Below, in pieces: positions 20,597-31,234 of a stretch of DNA of 64,000 bases. Location: positions 62,001-126,000 of the forward strand of contig NW_017567002.1 of NCBI RefSeq assembly GCF_001661265.1, given 5' to 3'. The position numbers and the translations under genes were made by a program. This DNA comes from Saitoella complicata NRRL Y-17804 (lineage: Eukaryota > Ascomycota > Saitoellomycetes > Saitoellales > Saitoellaceae). How positions within the stretch are numbered: position 1 is the first letter of the stretch; each line of letters opens with the position of its first letter. A model generated the notes under the pieces. That model made no database searches. It was not told where the DNA came from and worked only from the letters and a program-made list of their open reading frames with translations.

Positions 20597-21214
20597 CATA
20601 GTCGTGCATTTGAGGGAACCAAATGTACAATCCCTCTCGACGTATCACTTACGTACTCTCACTCTTGTTCAGTGCTATGTCATGGGGATGTATGTACGGT
20701 ACGCGGCTGCGGGTGCCGTGGGAGAATTTGGACAAGTATGAGAGGCAGAAGGGGGAGGGCGGAGAGGGCATGGTAGACGGTGACGGGAGATCAGGCAGTA
20801 TGGCAGGATCCGGTAGCTGAAGTAGCTCCTGATCGACCACCCTCACAACCGACAAATCCGAAGATAACGCCCACACCTACATCCCTACCAATAGTCCCCA
20901 CCCTTCACCCGACCCTCCTCGCAGTACAAACCCAACACCCAGCTGCGCCCATAACTTCACCTTCACCGTCACCAGCCCTCCATCGAATTGCAGAAGAGAA
21001 TGAGTCGGTGACAACGCCGCCGGTTTGGTTCATCAAAACTGCACGAGAAGGAGGGTAACAAGGTTTCGTCGATCTTGGTGAATCATGATTCGGATCGAGA
21101 TAGATCTGAACTATATATTCTGGGGTACGGACGATGGGACAGCAGTGATACCGGTGTTTGTCACTCCATGAGGCGTCGGCGTTATCTTTCATACAATATC
21201 ATACATCTACCCGG
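20597..21214. other. Gene-poor stretch after FAD synthase
   Basis: No recognised gene. Short frames exist on both strands but show no family motif. It leads into a decayed PhyH relic and may itself be degraded coding sequence, but I cannot identify a source. Confidence 0.4.
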
Positions 21215-21440
21215 ACAACCTCGTAGACCCCTCCTTCCCGTCCTCCGGCTGAAACCGGTCTTCCCACCATGAACATCCTCCCCCTCAAGAATTTGAGATG
21301 CTCATGGGTGTACGGTAGACCCACCTCAAACCTTGACTCGTATCCCTCTCCCGATTGTGGAGGATACTTCTGGGGATCAGGACGAATTTGTCGGCTAGGC
21401 AAGTTGCCCATTATGAAGGCGCCACCGGGGTGGACTGTTT
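21215..21440 (-). pseudogene. Relic of a PhyH-family dioxygenase gene (C-terminal third)
   Basis: Minus-strand translation gives VHPGGAFIMGNLPSRQ, matching VKPGGEFVMGESKAG of the intact PhyH protein at 13716-14645. After a frame change, LIPRSILHNRERDTSQGLRW matches LIHGSILHKSERNTSQDSRW, and FQPEDGKEG matches LQPEEGQEF near the end. DNA similarity is also visible by eye, with many transition differences. The relic has a shifted frame, internal stops, Pro where the intact protein has His258, and no N-terminal two thirds. It is a host-gene pseudogene, either from a duplicate of the nearby gene or from another PhyH paralogue. Confidence 0.8.
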
Positions 21441-21580
21441 TGGTGGGCTGGATGCAGGACGAACTCACGAAGGAGCTGACAGCTTGGCGGGCGGCCTCTG
21501 TTGGGATTTTCCAAAGTACCCTGCCTGATACCCAAAGGTCCTCTTAATGGGAGCTGAAACGAACCTGGCCATTAAAACAG

Positions 21581-21658
21581 CCTGAGCGGACCCTGAGCGG
21601 ACCCTGGGCACCCTATCAACCTAGTGTCTCGAGCACTGGCAGTGTGTCCAGTGTGTCC
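21581..21658. repeat. Short tandem repeats
   Basis: CCTGAGCGGAC occurs twice in tandem at 21581-21602 with a partial third unit. AGTGTGTCC occurs twice at 21641-21658 followed by a degenerate third unit. They lie between the PhyH relic and the 147-aa frame. Confidence 0.75.
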
Positions 21659-21671
21659 AGCGTGCCCAACC

Positions 21672-22115
21672 TCACACATTCCCCACCCACATCTCCGCCG
21701 ACGCATCAAGCACCTCCATAACCCTCCTCAACGCCTTTCGCCCCCTCTTCTCCTCCATTGCCGTACGCCCAGGTAAGAACCGTCGTCCATCAACATCTTC
21801 AGGGACCGCGTACACCCTCACCACAGCCCTCGTAACCTCCCGTGGTATGATCTGATACGTATACCGCACCCAACCCCTCTCACTCAACCATCCCAACAAC
21901 CCAAAAACCTCTCTCTCCGTTTCCTCCATCATTGCGCGATACTCCGCACCACACCACTCAAACGGTGGACTCCATAACCAGCCATCACCCGCTTCGCACC
22001 CTGGGCCAGGCAATCGGAGAGGTGGGGGGAGGTGAAGGGTGAGAGAGCCGAGGGCGACGAGGAGGGAGAGGTCGTTGAGGATGGAGGCTTGGCGTTGGAT
22101 AAGGGTGGGGGACAT
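21672..22115 (-). CDS. Unrecognised 147-aa open frame, possibly a gene fragment
   Basis: The frame starts MSPTLIQRQASILNDLSLLV and ends EVLDASAEMWVGNV. It has six tryptophans and good composition for a soluble domain (GDGWLWSPPFEWCGAEY, GLLGWLSERGWVRYTYQ, REVTRAVVRVYAVPEDVDGR), which is unlike a chance frame. The first in-frame stop upstream follows only a short extension, and no exon could be added with confidence. It may be the surviving piece of a larger protein, since a degraded PhyH relic and tandem repeats lie just downstream. I do not recognise the family; a helicase-associated N-terminal region is a guess only. Confidence 0.45.
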   Translation of the reverse strand: MSPTLIQRQASILNDLSLLVALGSLTLHLPPPLRLPGPGCEAGDGWLWSPPFEWCGAEYRAMMEETEREVFGLLGWLSERGWVRYTYQIIPREVTRAVVRVYAVPEDVDGRRFLPGRTAMEEKRGRKALRRVMEVLDASAEMWVGNV

Positions 22116-22680
22116 CCAATGGCCTGGTGGAGGAGCCGTATATCTTCGTTACAGTCTACATTACAAAATATTTGACGTTGCATGGGCGTGCAGGCGCTGG
22201 CATTGCCGAGTTGGGAGCGTGAGAAGCAGGCTCGAACGTTGAACCCCAGCCAATGCATCTACGAAAAACCTTGAGGGACGGAATGAGTGTATGCTTTGCA
22301 ATTCTTGTCTGAATTCATAGAATTAATGATATTTTGGTAATTGAACCAAGACCTCCAAAAAACGCCTGTGTGTGATGCTATAGCCGTGTGAGTAAGAATG
22401 TAACGCCCGACTATGCCATATAAACCTTTCAACCAACATACAACCGTCCATAAACGTCACGTTGGACGATTTGATATCATAATAAACCAAGTTGGTTCCT
22501 GTCCGAAACCACTCCGTCACCAACCGAAGAAGGTACGCGCCTCTGTCAAGCGCCGTTTTGCAGTATCCATTAACCGCTGCCACCTCAAATCCCGTGCTTT
22601 CTACCGCTCCGTCACGTCGTCATTCGTATTTCTGGGTATCAGACCACACGTCACAGGGGATAACTTGATATCATGATACC
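22116..22680. other. Gene-free stretch
   Basis: No gene, RNA or repeat is recognisable. The right end is the 3' flank of the minus-strand gene that ends at 22681. Confidence 0.45.
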
Positions 22681-25600
22681 TTACCACTTCAATACCACAT
22701 TCGCCTTCATAGCCTGTTCTTCAACGGCAGATTTGCCGTACGCAACGATCTCTTTAACAGGGGCGACGACGTTCAACGGCCAACGGAAGCCACCTCTGTC
22801 CTGACCAGCCTTCTCGCCCATTTCCATCGTAGCCGGGAAGTGCTCCTTCATCATCTCAGCAGGGACTGGATTGCTCGCCCAGACCTCCTTGAATTTATCG
22901 CGGTACTCTGCGATTCGTTTGTACGCCTGTAATTGTTCCTCCGAGGACATACTCCCACTGTTCTTCTCCAAGATTTCTCTCTCGATGTCTGCCATCTTTT
23001 GGTGGACAAGAGCAAGTAGTTGACGGCCCAAAGCCACCAACGGCACACAATCACGCCTTCGCATCACCGTCGAGCTCAAAATACGTCTCTCAATGAAACC
23101 AGGAAGGGTTTGCCAATGCTTGACGGTGATGTTCGTACCAAAGGCTTTTCTCCCTTCGTTCTCGGCTTCGAAATAAGTCATGTAGTGCAACACGCAAGCA
23201 AGTCCATGAAGCGTGGCAGCTACAACGTTGAGTTTTTCCTGCTTCAGGAACTCGTCACTCTGGGCCTTCGAGTCTCCGGCGAGTGCGGTATACTTCTTGA
23301 TTTTCGTCTTCAGCGCGGCCACGACAGGATCAGGAGAAGCCTTCGATGAAGACGCCGGTGTCTTGCCGGCAGGCGCGTCAGAGGTCCTGTTCTCCGGTGA
23401 CGATAACGACGACACGGTCGAGTTACCGGATCCAAAGCCAGAATCGTAGGAATCTGTCGTCTTCGGAGACTCCCCAATCTTCTTTTTGGCGGCGCGATAC
23501 TCGTCCAGATTGAGCTTCTTCCTCTGAGTCGTTGGAGAATCCATAGGCGCCGCCACCTGTTCCTTGACAGGCGACTGAGCCTTACCTGTTGCCTTAGTCG
23601 TGTTCGTCGGCTTGTGCGTACCCTCACTTCTCTTCTCCGTGACCTTCTTCGGAGCAGGACCAGCCTTACTCTCCTCAGCAATGTCTTTCTTGATCCTCTT
23701 GACGTCTTTCACACCATGCCTGCTATCATCCTCAACAGCTTTCCTCTTCTTCTCCATCATCTCCTTGTTGTCGATAACATCCGGTTTCTTTGGCTTCTCC
23801 TCACCCTTCGAACTCCTAGAAATCGGCGCCGGCGAAGGAGACGCTTTCGCACCACCAAGCTTGCCAAGCGATACGGGCGCGGGACTCGCAATCTTTTTCG
23901 CAATCGGTGCCGGCAACGGATTTGTCTTCACATTGAACCCCAGGCTTGCGAGTGTCGCCTTAGGCGGGGGTACAGGACCCTTATTCTTCGACCACTTGTC
24001 AGCAGTGGCAGCAGTGGCAGCCGTGACAGCCTTAGCATTCCACTCTCCTTTGGCTTCCATGCTTTGTGTTGAAGCAGCTTTGTCAACAAAAGCTTCCATC
24101 TTCTTGGGGGCTACAGCAGCTTTCACGGCGGGAACAACCTTCTTCGCCGGAGTGATTCCAGTCGTTGTGGAGGTTGCAGGCTTATCCATTGCCCTCGCTC
24201 TAACGGAGGACAGAACCGCTGCCGTCTTCGCATTCTGTGTCTCGCGCTGTTCGGGGGTGAGAGTGGACATCCCTCGTAGAAGGTCTGATAACATTAAGGA
24301 ACCCCCCGTCCTTGCCGCACTCGCAACCTTCGCAGGCTCCTCTTCGCGCTTTTCAGGACTACGACCCCTGCCAGCCTCACTACCCTTGCTCTCAGACCGG
24401 GCAGAAGATACAGACTTCTTTACCACCTCCTTCGTGGGTTCAGCCTTATTGATAGCTTCCTTCTTATCAGTCTTGACCTGATTCCGCCCTCTTGACGCCT
24501 CGCGCCCCACCGCCTTCTTTTCAAGAATAGCCTGCTGCGTCGTAGTCTGCGCTTTGACCTCAACATCATCTCGCTTCGCCTTGTCCGCCAGCATCACATT
24601 CGTCCTCGGCAACTTCAACGCGACGATCAAACTCTTCCTTCTTCCACCCTCATTCTCACCCTCCTCTTCCTCGCCATCACTCTTCCTCCTCTTCACACCA
24701 CCATCATCCCGCTCAACCCAACCATCATCTTCAACGACCTTCCTCTTCATTTTCTTCACGACAAGTCCCTTTGGACTCTTTCTGATCGGTTCAGACCCAG
24801 ACCCTTGTGATTCTATGATTGTCGGCGTTGCTGGCGTTGCTGGCGTCGCGGGCTCAGACTTGAAACTGTCGGAAGTAATGGTCCGAGGACGCTTGGTCAC
24901 GACACCCTTGACGGTATTCCGACTCTCCGGCGGTGTCGGCATATCCCTCGTCCCCGGATTCCTAAGGAATGCGAGAGGATCGTCCTTCTCCTTCTTCGCA
25001 CCTACCTTCGTCCCGGCGTTGGTAGTAGGAACAGTCGACGTCGGTTGCGCCGCCAAACACCTAAACATCTCCGGCAACCTGGGACTAACCGGCAACAACG
25101 GACTCCACCCCCCGTCCTCTCCTGCGAGAGATACCCCCGAATCCCTCATCTCTATATCCATATCCTCAAACATGGCTGGTCGACTTGGGCTAATAGGTTT
25201 CAGCTCCCCTTCATCATCATCCCCTTCCTCATCCGCGTCCTCGTTGTGGAATTGCATGTTGATGCCGGAGTCGAGGTGGGTTGGTGTTGGTGGGTTTATG
25301 AACATGGAGGGGATTCGGGGGGAGATTGGGTCGAGGGGGCTCGAAAGTGCTTTATGATCCTGGCCGTCCTTGCTCTGATCCACCTGTGCTGTTTGTGTTG
25401 GCTCAGCTGCGGTTGTGGGAGGAGGTGCTGATGCCGTAGTTAGCTTTGGCGCCGGCGATGGCGAAATCCTCCGTTGTGAAGCCGCGGCTTTATCCTACAC
25501 ACACCCACAGGATTAGTCACCACACCCTCTCTTCTCCCCTATACATCCGCAAACGAACCTGAACAGTGATAGTCGGCGTATCTGGCGTCTCAGATCGTGC

Positions 25601-26005
25601 GGCAACACCCGCATCGGCTCCCGAGCGCGGTTTGATCCTAAACCCCTTCTTCCCCGCAATGATCTCCTGTACACTCTTCTGCTCCCTCTCCCTCTCCTCA
25701 ACCTTCCCCAATATTGGACTCTGACTCTGACTCGGCTTTTGATTCACAGCAACCGGATCCCTTACATCATTCCTAGTAACACAAGCCGTCATCCACCCCG
25801 GCTGCCCCTCCCCAATCTTCTCCCCCCTCCTTATCGGCCTAACAACCCAACTTCGCCAGCTCCACCCATAATCACCAAATCCAGCTGGATATGGGATGCG
25901 GGGAAGATGCATATGTGTGGAGAGGAGTTGGGTGAGGCGGGAGTCGAGGGGGGGTGAGGAGAGGGTTGGGGAGATTGGGATGCGGTTGTCTTTGGGTGTT
26001 GACAT
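22681..26005 (-). CDS. Large disordered nuclear protein with a C-terminal helical domain (possible AF4/FMR2-like, Ebp1-like)
   Basis: Two exons, 26005-25559 and 25494-22681, with a 64-nt intron (branch GACTAAT), give 1,086 aa. Residues 1-150 hold a small folded-looking patch (PAGFGDYGWSWRSWVVRPI). The long middle is Lys/Ser/Pro/Glu-rich with repeated ATPATPATP and many KR clusters, typical of a disordered nuclear protein. About residues 830-1086 are helical and best conserved in appearance (KLNVVAATLHGLACVLHYMT, VALGRQLLALVHQKMADIER). This layout, a long disordered scaffold ending in a roughly 250-residue helical module, resembles AF4/FMR2 proteins and the fission yeast super-elongation-complex subunit Ebp1. 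That link is inference from architecture and spacing, not a motif match. The gene itself is well supported. Confidence 0.8.
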
Positions 26006-26466
26006 TGCTGAGTGTTGGTGCTACGTGGAACCTTTCTTCAGCGTAGATAAGTTGTGGATTGTAGCTGATGCACGGTGTAGTGCTGAGCAATATTGTCGTG
26101 AGTGGTCGTGGTTGATTTGCTTGCCCGATAAGCTTCACGGCACGAAGCCGGCGGACATTCACTGACTCTTAATCTTGTCCGTTGTTATGCTCACTTGTCG
26201 ACAACTGCTCAGATCGTTCAGGGTGATTTCCCGGGATGTATGCTGCTCGTTGTCCTTGGATCAATGCTCCACACAGGGTCCCTGCTCAGCTTTCTTGGTG
26301 GAGAGGTCCAGGACGGCTCCGGCCGTTGTAGCGTAGGTGCATCCCCAGCCGCAGTAGATTGGCCCCGTATGAAACCGTCAAGCCACGTGGAATCCGGCAT
26401 TTCTGGGTCAAATGAATAATAATGGGAATTTATTTAATTTATTCCATATCGACGGGAACGCAAAGA
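26006..26466. other. Spacer between the disordered nuclear protein gene and XRCC4
   Basis: Nothing recognisable except the 5' region of the gene starting at 26005 and the AT-rich 3' flank of XRCC4 near 26410-26466. Confidence 0.45.
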
Positions 26467-27667
26467 TTAGAGTTCTAAATCGGAATCGTACTCCTCTTCG
26501 TCTGCAGCTGGGCTCGCCGGTCGTATAACACCGGTATTCGAACTCGGTGGTTCGTCCTTAACTTCCTCCATATCCTCGTCCTCCTCTATTGTCCGTAACC
26601 CCGTATGCCGTGACAGCGATTCGACTTGCCTCCGATGCACGATCGGCGCCTCATCCTCATCCTCCCTCTCCGCCTGCGGACTCGACGCCCTCGAATCCCC
26701 GTCCATCTCCAAATCCGACCCGTCCTCTTCATCGTCCACATGTCGTTTCTTCCCTCGTGACCCTCTCTGACCCCGTGGTGACGACGTCTCGATCTCAGAA
26801 AGTGGCCGCGCCGACTTCATAGCTCGAATTCTCCGTTTTTTGGTATTGAGGATCGCTGTGAACTGTAAGTAGTAGTATCCACATCGGTCAGCACTTGCGT
26901 CCGCGTCATGATCTCAGAGCGTGCTTACCTTTGCGAGGAGGAGGGATTCGTGGTCTCGTTTTGCTTTTGTTAAATCATCTAGTTGTGATTTTAGTAACTT
27001 GATCGTTTCCTCGTGTTTCTCGATTCGTGCACTGAGGTGTTCAAGTTGGGCCTGTTACGCACAACAAGTCAGTGTCAACCTCAAGCACCGGATACCCATT
27101 TCGTCACATACCATTGCCTCCTCCCTCATGAGACATCCCTCTCCCACCCAATCAAGCAGACTCACTTCCTCAGCTTCAGAGGCTAGGATATCTATGTCGC
27201 CAAGTCGGATCTGTACACGTGCTTTCGAGTTAGCTGTCAGATCACTTATCTCGTGTGCACAATGAATGAGTACCTTTGCGTGACCAACACTTCTGCGAAA
27301 CATCACAGTCATGCCGTCACCAGCTTTGACAACCGCATCGACCTCAACCTCACCCCTTCCCGCCCTCCGACCTTCGAGGACGGCGCTGACGATTGCGCGC
27401 CATTCATTCCGTCCCATCTCTGAGGCGGGGGATTGGGCTTTATCGACATCCTTGGCGGTAACTGTACGCGCACATACACCGCCATCAGTATCTCTACACG
27501 AGAGATCGGATGTACAGCAACATACGCGTCACAGCAAATGCCTCCACCCCATCCGTCGCCACGATTTTCGTACTGGCGAGCTTCCCTCCTCCATCCATTG
27601 TGACTCGGGCGATTGCGAATTTGTCATCGGTTCCTCGTATTGGAATTCGGATTAGTTGGGTTGGCAT
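26467..27667 (-). CDS. XRCC4/Lif1-like non-homologous end-joining factor
   Basis: Partner of DNA ligase IV in double-strand-break repair. The five exons are 27667-27526, 27461-27274, 27210-27112, 27051-26929 and 26862-26467, with introns of 60-66 nt (clear branches GCTAAC and CTGAC), giving 315 aa. The N-terminal head is beta-rich (MPTQLIRIPIRGTDDKFAIA; RNEWRAIVSAVLEG; MFRRSVGHAK-IRLGDIDI). A coiled-coil stalk (AQLEHLSARIEKHEETIKLL) runs into FTAILNTKKRRIRAMK, which matches the human XRCC4 segment RFILVLNEKKTKIRSLH. The tail is acidic and disordered. Sequence identity is low, as usual for this family, but the domain order and the stalk motif are convincing. It lies head-to-head with BYR4, 297 bp apart. 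The 63-nt second intron is stop-free and a multiple of three. Confidence 0.85.
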
Positions 27668-27799
27668 CGCGGCAGTGTGTTGAGGTGGACCACTGGTGGG
27701 GAAGATGGGATGGGATGGGTGCTTTGACGTCAGTTTAGGTTATCGCGTCGGGTGCGGTGGGGTTGCAGGGTTCAGGGGTGCGGGTGATGTACATACTGT

Positions 27800-27800
<1 letters not shown>

Positions 27801-27833
<33 letters not shown>
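27801..27833. repeat. (CGA)11 trinucleotide repeat
   Basis: Eleven perfect CGA units in the 297-bp spacer between the divergent XRCC4 and BYR4 starts. It is likely polymorphic in length between strains. Confidence 0.97.
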
Positions 27834-27964
27834 TACGACTGGAGCATTTTCAGCATTTATAACCGAGACTCGGTGCCAACAGCGCTGCATTCATCCAGCA
27901 ATCGCAATCGGCATCGGCATCTTAGCTGGTTGTGTTCGCTCAGGTCTGCTTTCAGCTCGACAAC

Positions 27965-30607
27965 ATGGCAGCCCACCTCCGCAGAGGCTCAACCTTGGCA
28001 ATTGAGTCCTGGGATGACGACGAAGACTTTACGCTCGATACCCAAGCTCCGCCGACGCTGCCACCTGCCAAGATGACTTCATCACCACCAGCAGCGCCAG
28101 TGGTTGTGCTGGAGGCAGATGCCCTAGACGACTTCCCAGACTCAGACGACGGCGATTTCGAGGAAGATTTCGAGTTACCCGTCACGGGTATCAACGCAGC
28201 TGTAGTCGTGGAGAAAGCCAGGAATGTCGGGATCTCCTTACCGGTAAATGCCCCGGCATCAGCATTTACCTCCGGTACAATCACAAAACTCGGATCAGGG
28301 AACGTGAAGGTGCCGGTACTCGAATATGATGACTGGGAAGAAGAAATCGACTTATCAGGATTGGAGTTATCGGCCTTCGAACCACTAGAATTGAAGCCAG
28401 GATTACGGTCAAGACAGGCGTCTGTCGCATCAACCACCTCGTTCGGGAGTCCGATCACAGAACCAGCGGGTCCGAAGAGTGCGGCATACCAGAGATTACA
28501 GAGTATCCGACCACGGACTATTCCCACGAAGGCAATGCAGGCAGAGGCAGAAGTGGAGGTAGAGGCAGAAGTGGAAGACATGGCCGACGAATTCGACCTT
28601 CCCCCCGACTTCGACCTCATGAAAGCCATCTCAACCCGACAAATGCCTTCCTCCTCCACCCCCAAACACCCCGCACCTTCAGACCCCGACCACGAGGAAC
28701 GAGAAGATTGGGGAGAGGGAAGTTTAGGGATCAGGACAGCCCGCTCGAATCGCAGCTCGATGACATCCGCAGCTGGGTTTAGTCCCGGATTGAGTACGGG
28801 GAATAATACGATGAGTGAGAGTGATGATGAGGGGGTGTTCGGTGGGTTGTTGTTGCCGCATCCGGGGTTTGATTTTAGGGCTGCGTTGGCTAAGAGGCAG
28901 GCACAGTCGAAGGTGGAGGCCTTGGGGGTGAAGAGTCCGCTACTGACACCGGATGTGGAGGAGGATGATTTGGAGAGTGGGCTAGAGATCACGGAAGATG
29001 CCTTCAACCCGGCAAAGCTGGAGAAGAAGAAAATTACGAGAAGAGATGGTGGAGCAGCGAAGATTAGTCTGGTCAAGAATGTGCAGATGGAGTTGAGGTT
29101 CACCCCGTCCCCCGCTCCTGGACCGAGTCGTATACCCAAGTTGAAGGCCTCGACGCCGGATTTGAGGAGTGCGGCAAGAGGGGGTTGGGGGATGGGCACG
29201 CCCTTATCCACGACTCGTGTTCCACCTCCGGCTACGCGGGTTTCAAGTTCAGGTGGCCCCCTCGTCCCACCACCACCAAAAGAGAACCAAAAACCCCTCA
29301 CAAAGAAACAATCAATGTTAACCCTCCGCCAACCCACCCTTACCCCCCGCACCTCAACCCCAAACCTCCGCGCCTCGTCCTCAATCTCCTCTCTCCGCAC
29401 CGTCTCCGCCTCGCACGCCTCCAATCCCTCTCGCGTCCCGACAGTCCAGGTCCCGCAGAGGAGTGTGAGTAGTAGGTTTACGCCTGCGAGGAGTATGACG
29501 CCGATTGTGGATACCGCTACCGATACACCGACGCAGAGCAGGCCGCCGTTGTTCTTTGCGGGTGGGATTGTGGGGGGCAGGAGTCATCATGCTGCACTCA
29601 GGCATCAACATCGTGAGCCGAGCTACGATCGGGATCGAGCACCATCCGCGCTGAGCATGCGTTCCCCCAACGAGAGACAAGGTGCGGGATCGTTGAGGTT
29701 AGCCCCGCCGAAGAGGTACGGGGATGGTACAGAGTTGGATCGGTTCGATGATTTGGCTGTTAGTCCGGCTGTGGAGAGGAAGTTCATGGTGTCGACTGTT
29801 AGTAGTCGTGGGTTGGAGAAGAAGGCAAGTGTGCAGCAGTTGCGGACGAAGCAGTCTATTCCGCAACTTCGGACCAAAAAATCCGGGTTTCTGCAGAAGG
29901 CACTGCCGGCCGTGCCACCAAACGCCGTGGCACAACGCGCTCCACCCCCACCGGCACAATCGGCGAGGGTACCTTCTCCGGCGAAGATCTCGACACTACC
30001 ATTTACCCCAATCCAACCACGCCCCTCACGACCCCGGGCGGTGGGTAAGCTCCCGAATGACAAACTCCCCAAACTCATACAAAACCTCGGCGCGACCAAT
30101 ACCGCGAAAACAATCAACGGAATGCACTACAATCCCCGCACCTTTAAGTGGGAAGGGAACAGCGATGATACGACGCTAGTGGGCTTCAGTGCGAAGGAGA
30201 AGGGTGCGAGTCCGCGGCCGGCGTTGATATCGAATTGGATGGGAGGGATGGGAGCAGCGGGGGTGAGGCAGATTGTCGGCGGGATGGTGTGGGATCCCAA
30301 AGAGTTACGGTGGGTTAACAATAAGAACGCAGATGGGGAAGACTCGGAGGACGAGGATCCGTTCGAAGGCATTGAAGACATCAAGAGTGAGGAAACCGCA
30401 CAAGAGGGATGGCGAGGGAGTGTAGGCCGAGCTGGACTCGGTCATAGTGGAGATTTCTTTGTTGGTGAGGAGTTTGATCTCGGACCTAACTTTATTCGGT
30501 TCCAGAAGAATGAGGAGAAGGTTTGGCAGGATGTTGTCGAGGGGCATATTGGGGAGGCGTGGAGGGAACGGAGGGATCTTTGGGCTGTGCTTGAGGTGAA
30601 CAGTTGA
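27965..30607 (+). CDS. BYR4: Byr4/Bfa1-type subunit of the SIN/MEN GTPase-activating complex
   Basis: Scaffold half of the two-part GAP (with Cdc16/Bub2) that restrains the Spg1/Tem1 GTPase at spindle poles, controlling septation and mitotic exit. Single exon, 880 aa from the ATG at 27965 (MAAHLRRGSTLAIESWDDDEDF, the usual acidic opening). The long middle is Ser/Pro/Arg-rich and disordered. The conserved C-terminal domain, about residues 695-880, carries KLPKLIQNLGATNTAKTING, MHYNPRTFKWEGN, GMVWDPKELRWVN and a final FDLGPNFIRFQKNEEKVWQD block. This repeated YNP..WEGN/WDP..RWVN pattern is diagnostic. A 490-codon frame on the opposite strand is an antisense shadow. Confidence 0.92.
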   Translation: MAAHLRRGSTLAIESWDDDEDFTLDTQAPPTLPPAKMTSSPPAAPVVVLEADALDDFPDSDDGDFEEDFELPVTGINAAVVVEKARNVGISLPVNAPASAFTSGTITKLGSGNVKVPVLEYDDWEEEIDLSGLELSAFEPLELKPGLRSRQASVASTTSFGSPITEPAGPKSAAYQRLQSIRPRTIPTKAMQAEAEVEVEAEVEDMADEFDLPPDFDLMKAISTRQMPSSSTPKHPAPSDPDHEEREDWGEGSLGIRTARSNRSSMTSAAGFSPGLSTGNNTMSESDDEGVFGGLLLPHPGFDFRAALAKRQAQSKVEALGVKSPLLTPDVEEDDLESGLEITEDAFNPAKLEKKKITRRDGGAAKISLVKNVQMELRFTPSPAPGPSRIPKLKASTPDLRSAARGGWGMGTPLSTTRVPPPATRVSSSGGPLVPPPPKENQKPLTKKQSMLTLRQPTLTPRTSTPNLRASSSISSLRTVSASHASNPSRVPTVQVPQRSVSSRFTPARSMTPIVDTATDTPTQSRPPLFFAGGIVGGRSHHAALRHQHREPSYDRDRAPSALSMRSPNERQGAGSLRLAPPKRYGDGTELDRFDDLAVSPAVERKFMVSTVSSRGLEKKASVQQLRTKQSIPQLRTKKSGFLQKALPAVPPNAVAQRAPPPPAQSARVPSPAKISTLPFTPIQPRPSRPRAVGKLPNDKLPKLIQNLGATNTAKTINGMHYNPRTFKWEGNSDDTTLVGFSAKEKGASPRPALISNWMGGMGAAGVRQIVGGMVWDPKELRWVNNKNADGEDSEDEDPFEGIEDIKSEETAQEGWRGSVGRAGLGHSGDFFVGEEFDLGPNFIRFQKNEEKVWQDVVEGHIGEAWRERRDLWAVLEVNS

Positions 30608-31234
30608 ATGGAATTGGTGATAATTTCGCTAACAACTTGCTCACAGACGCTTCTGAAGATCAAATCTCGTCGATCGGATTTTCACTAGGCAGCACACCGG
30701 GAAACAAATGAGAATGAGGATCAGGGTCAGGGTCAGAGACGGAAGAGATATATTTCTTGGTTGTAATGGTGGTATATTTTACGCGGGAAGTGTGGCAATG
30801 GGCGTTCTATGCTTTATCTTATATCCTTTAGTTGCAATTCCTTGAAAAGAAAGATGATATATTGGGCCAACGTGACTGCGATTTATTTTCGCGTATGGTG
30901 CTGGGTTTGGGACAGCTGCAGCAGAGGCGATTAGCGTGAGCTTACTGTCATGATCTAAAGTCTGGCGAATCAGGAAGGTCCCCCGCGAATGTAGTTGGGG
31001 AGTTGTCCTCTTAAAGATGTGCTTATTTTGCTTTAAATAAGACGTTTTTGAAACGTTTCAGCGAATTTCCAACTTCTAACTTGACCGGTTTCCTCGCCGG
31101 CTCTCGCGGCCGACTTTTTTGGGCCACGGGTACAGTACCGGTATATGAGTTCTGCGCCACAATCTGTAACGTAGACTACATACGTCGAAGACAACATTTG
31201 TATCAGAGATCAGAAAGCAGCAGTTATAATTACA
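30608..31234. other. Spacer between BYR4 and a small membrane-protein gene
   Basis: No gene recognised. Two GATCAGGGTCAGGGTC-like short repeats lie near 30720-30737. The rest is AT-rich 3' flank and 5' flank. Confidence 0.45.

Noticed and set aside
27952-29424. 490-codon open frame opposite BYR4
   Set aside because: It is antisense to a conserved gene, low-complexity Ser/Phe-rich, with no motif; best explained by codon choice on the sense strand.
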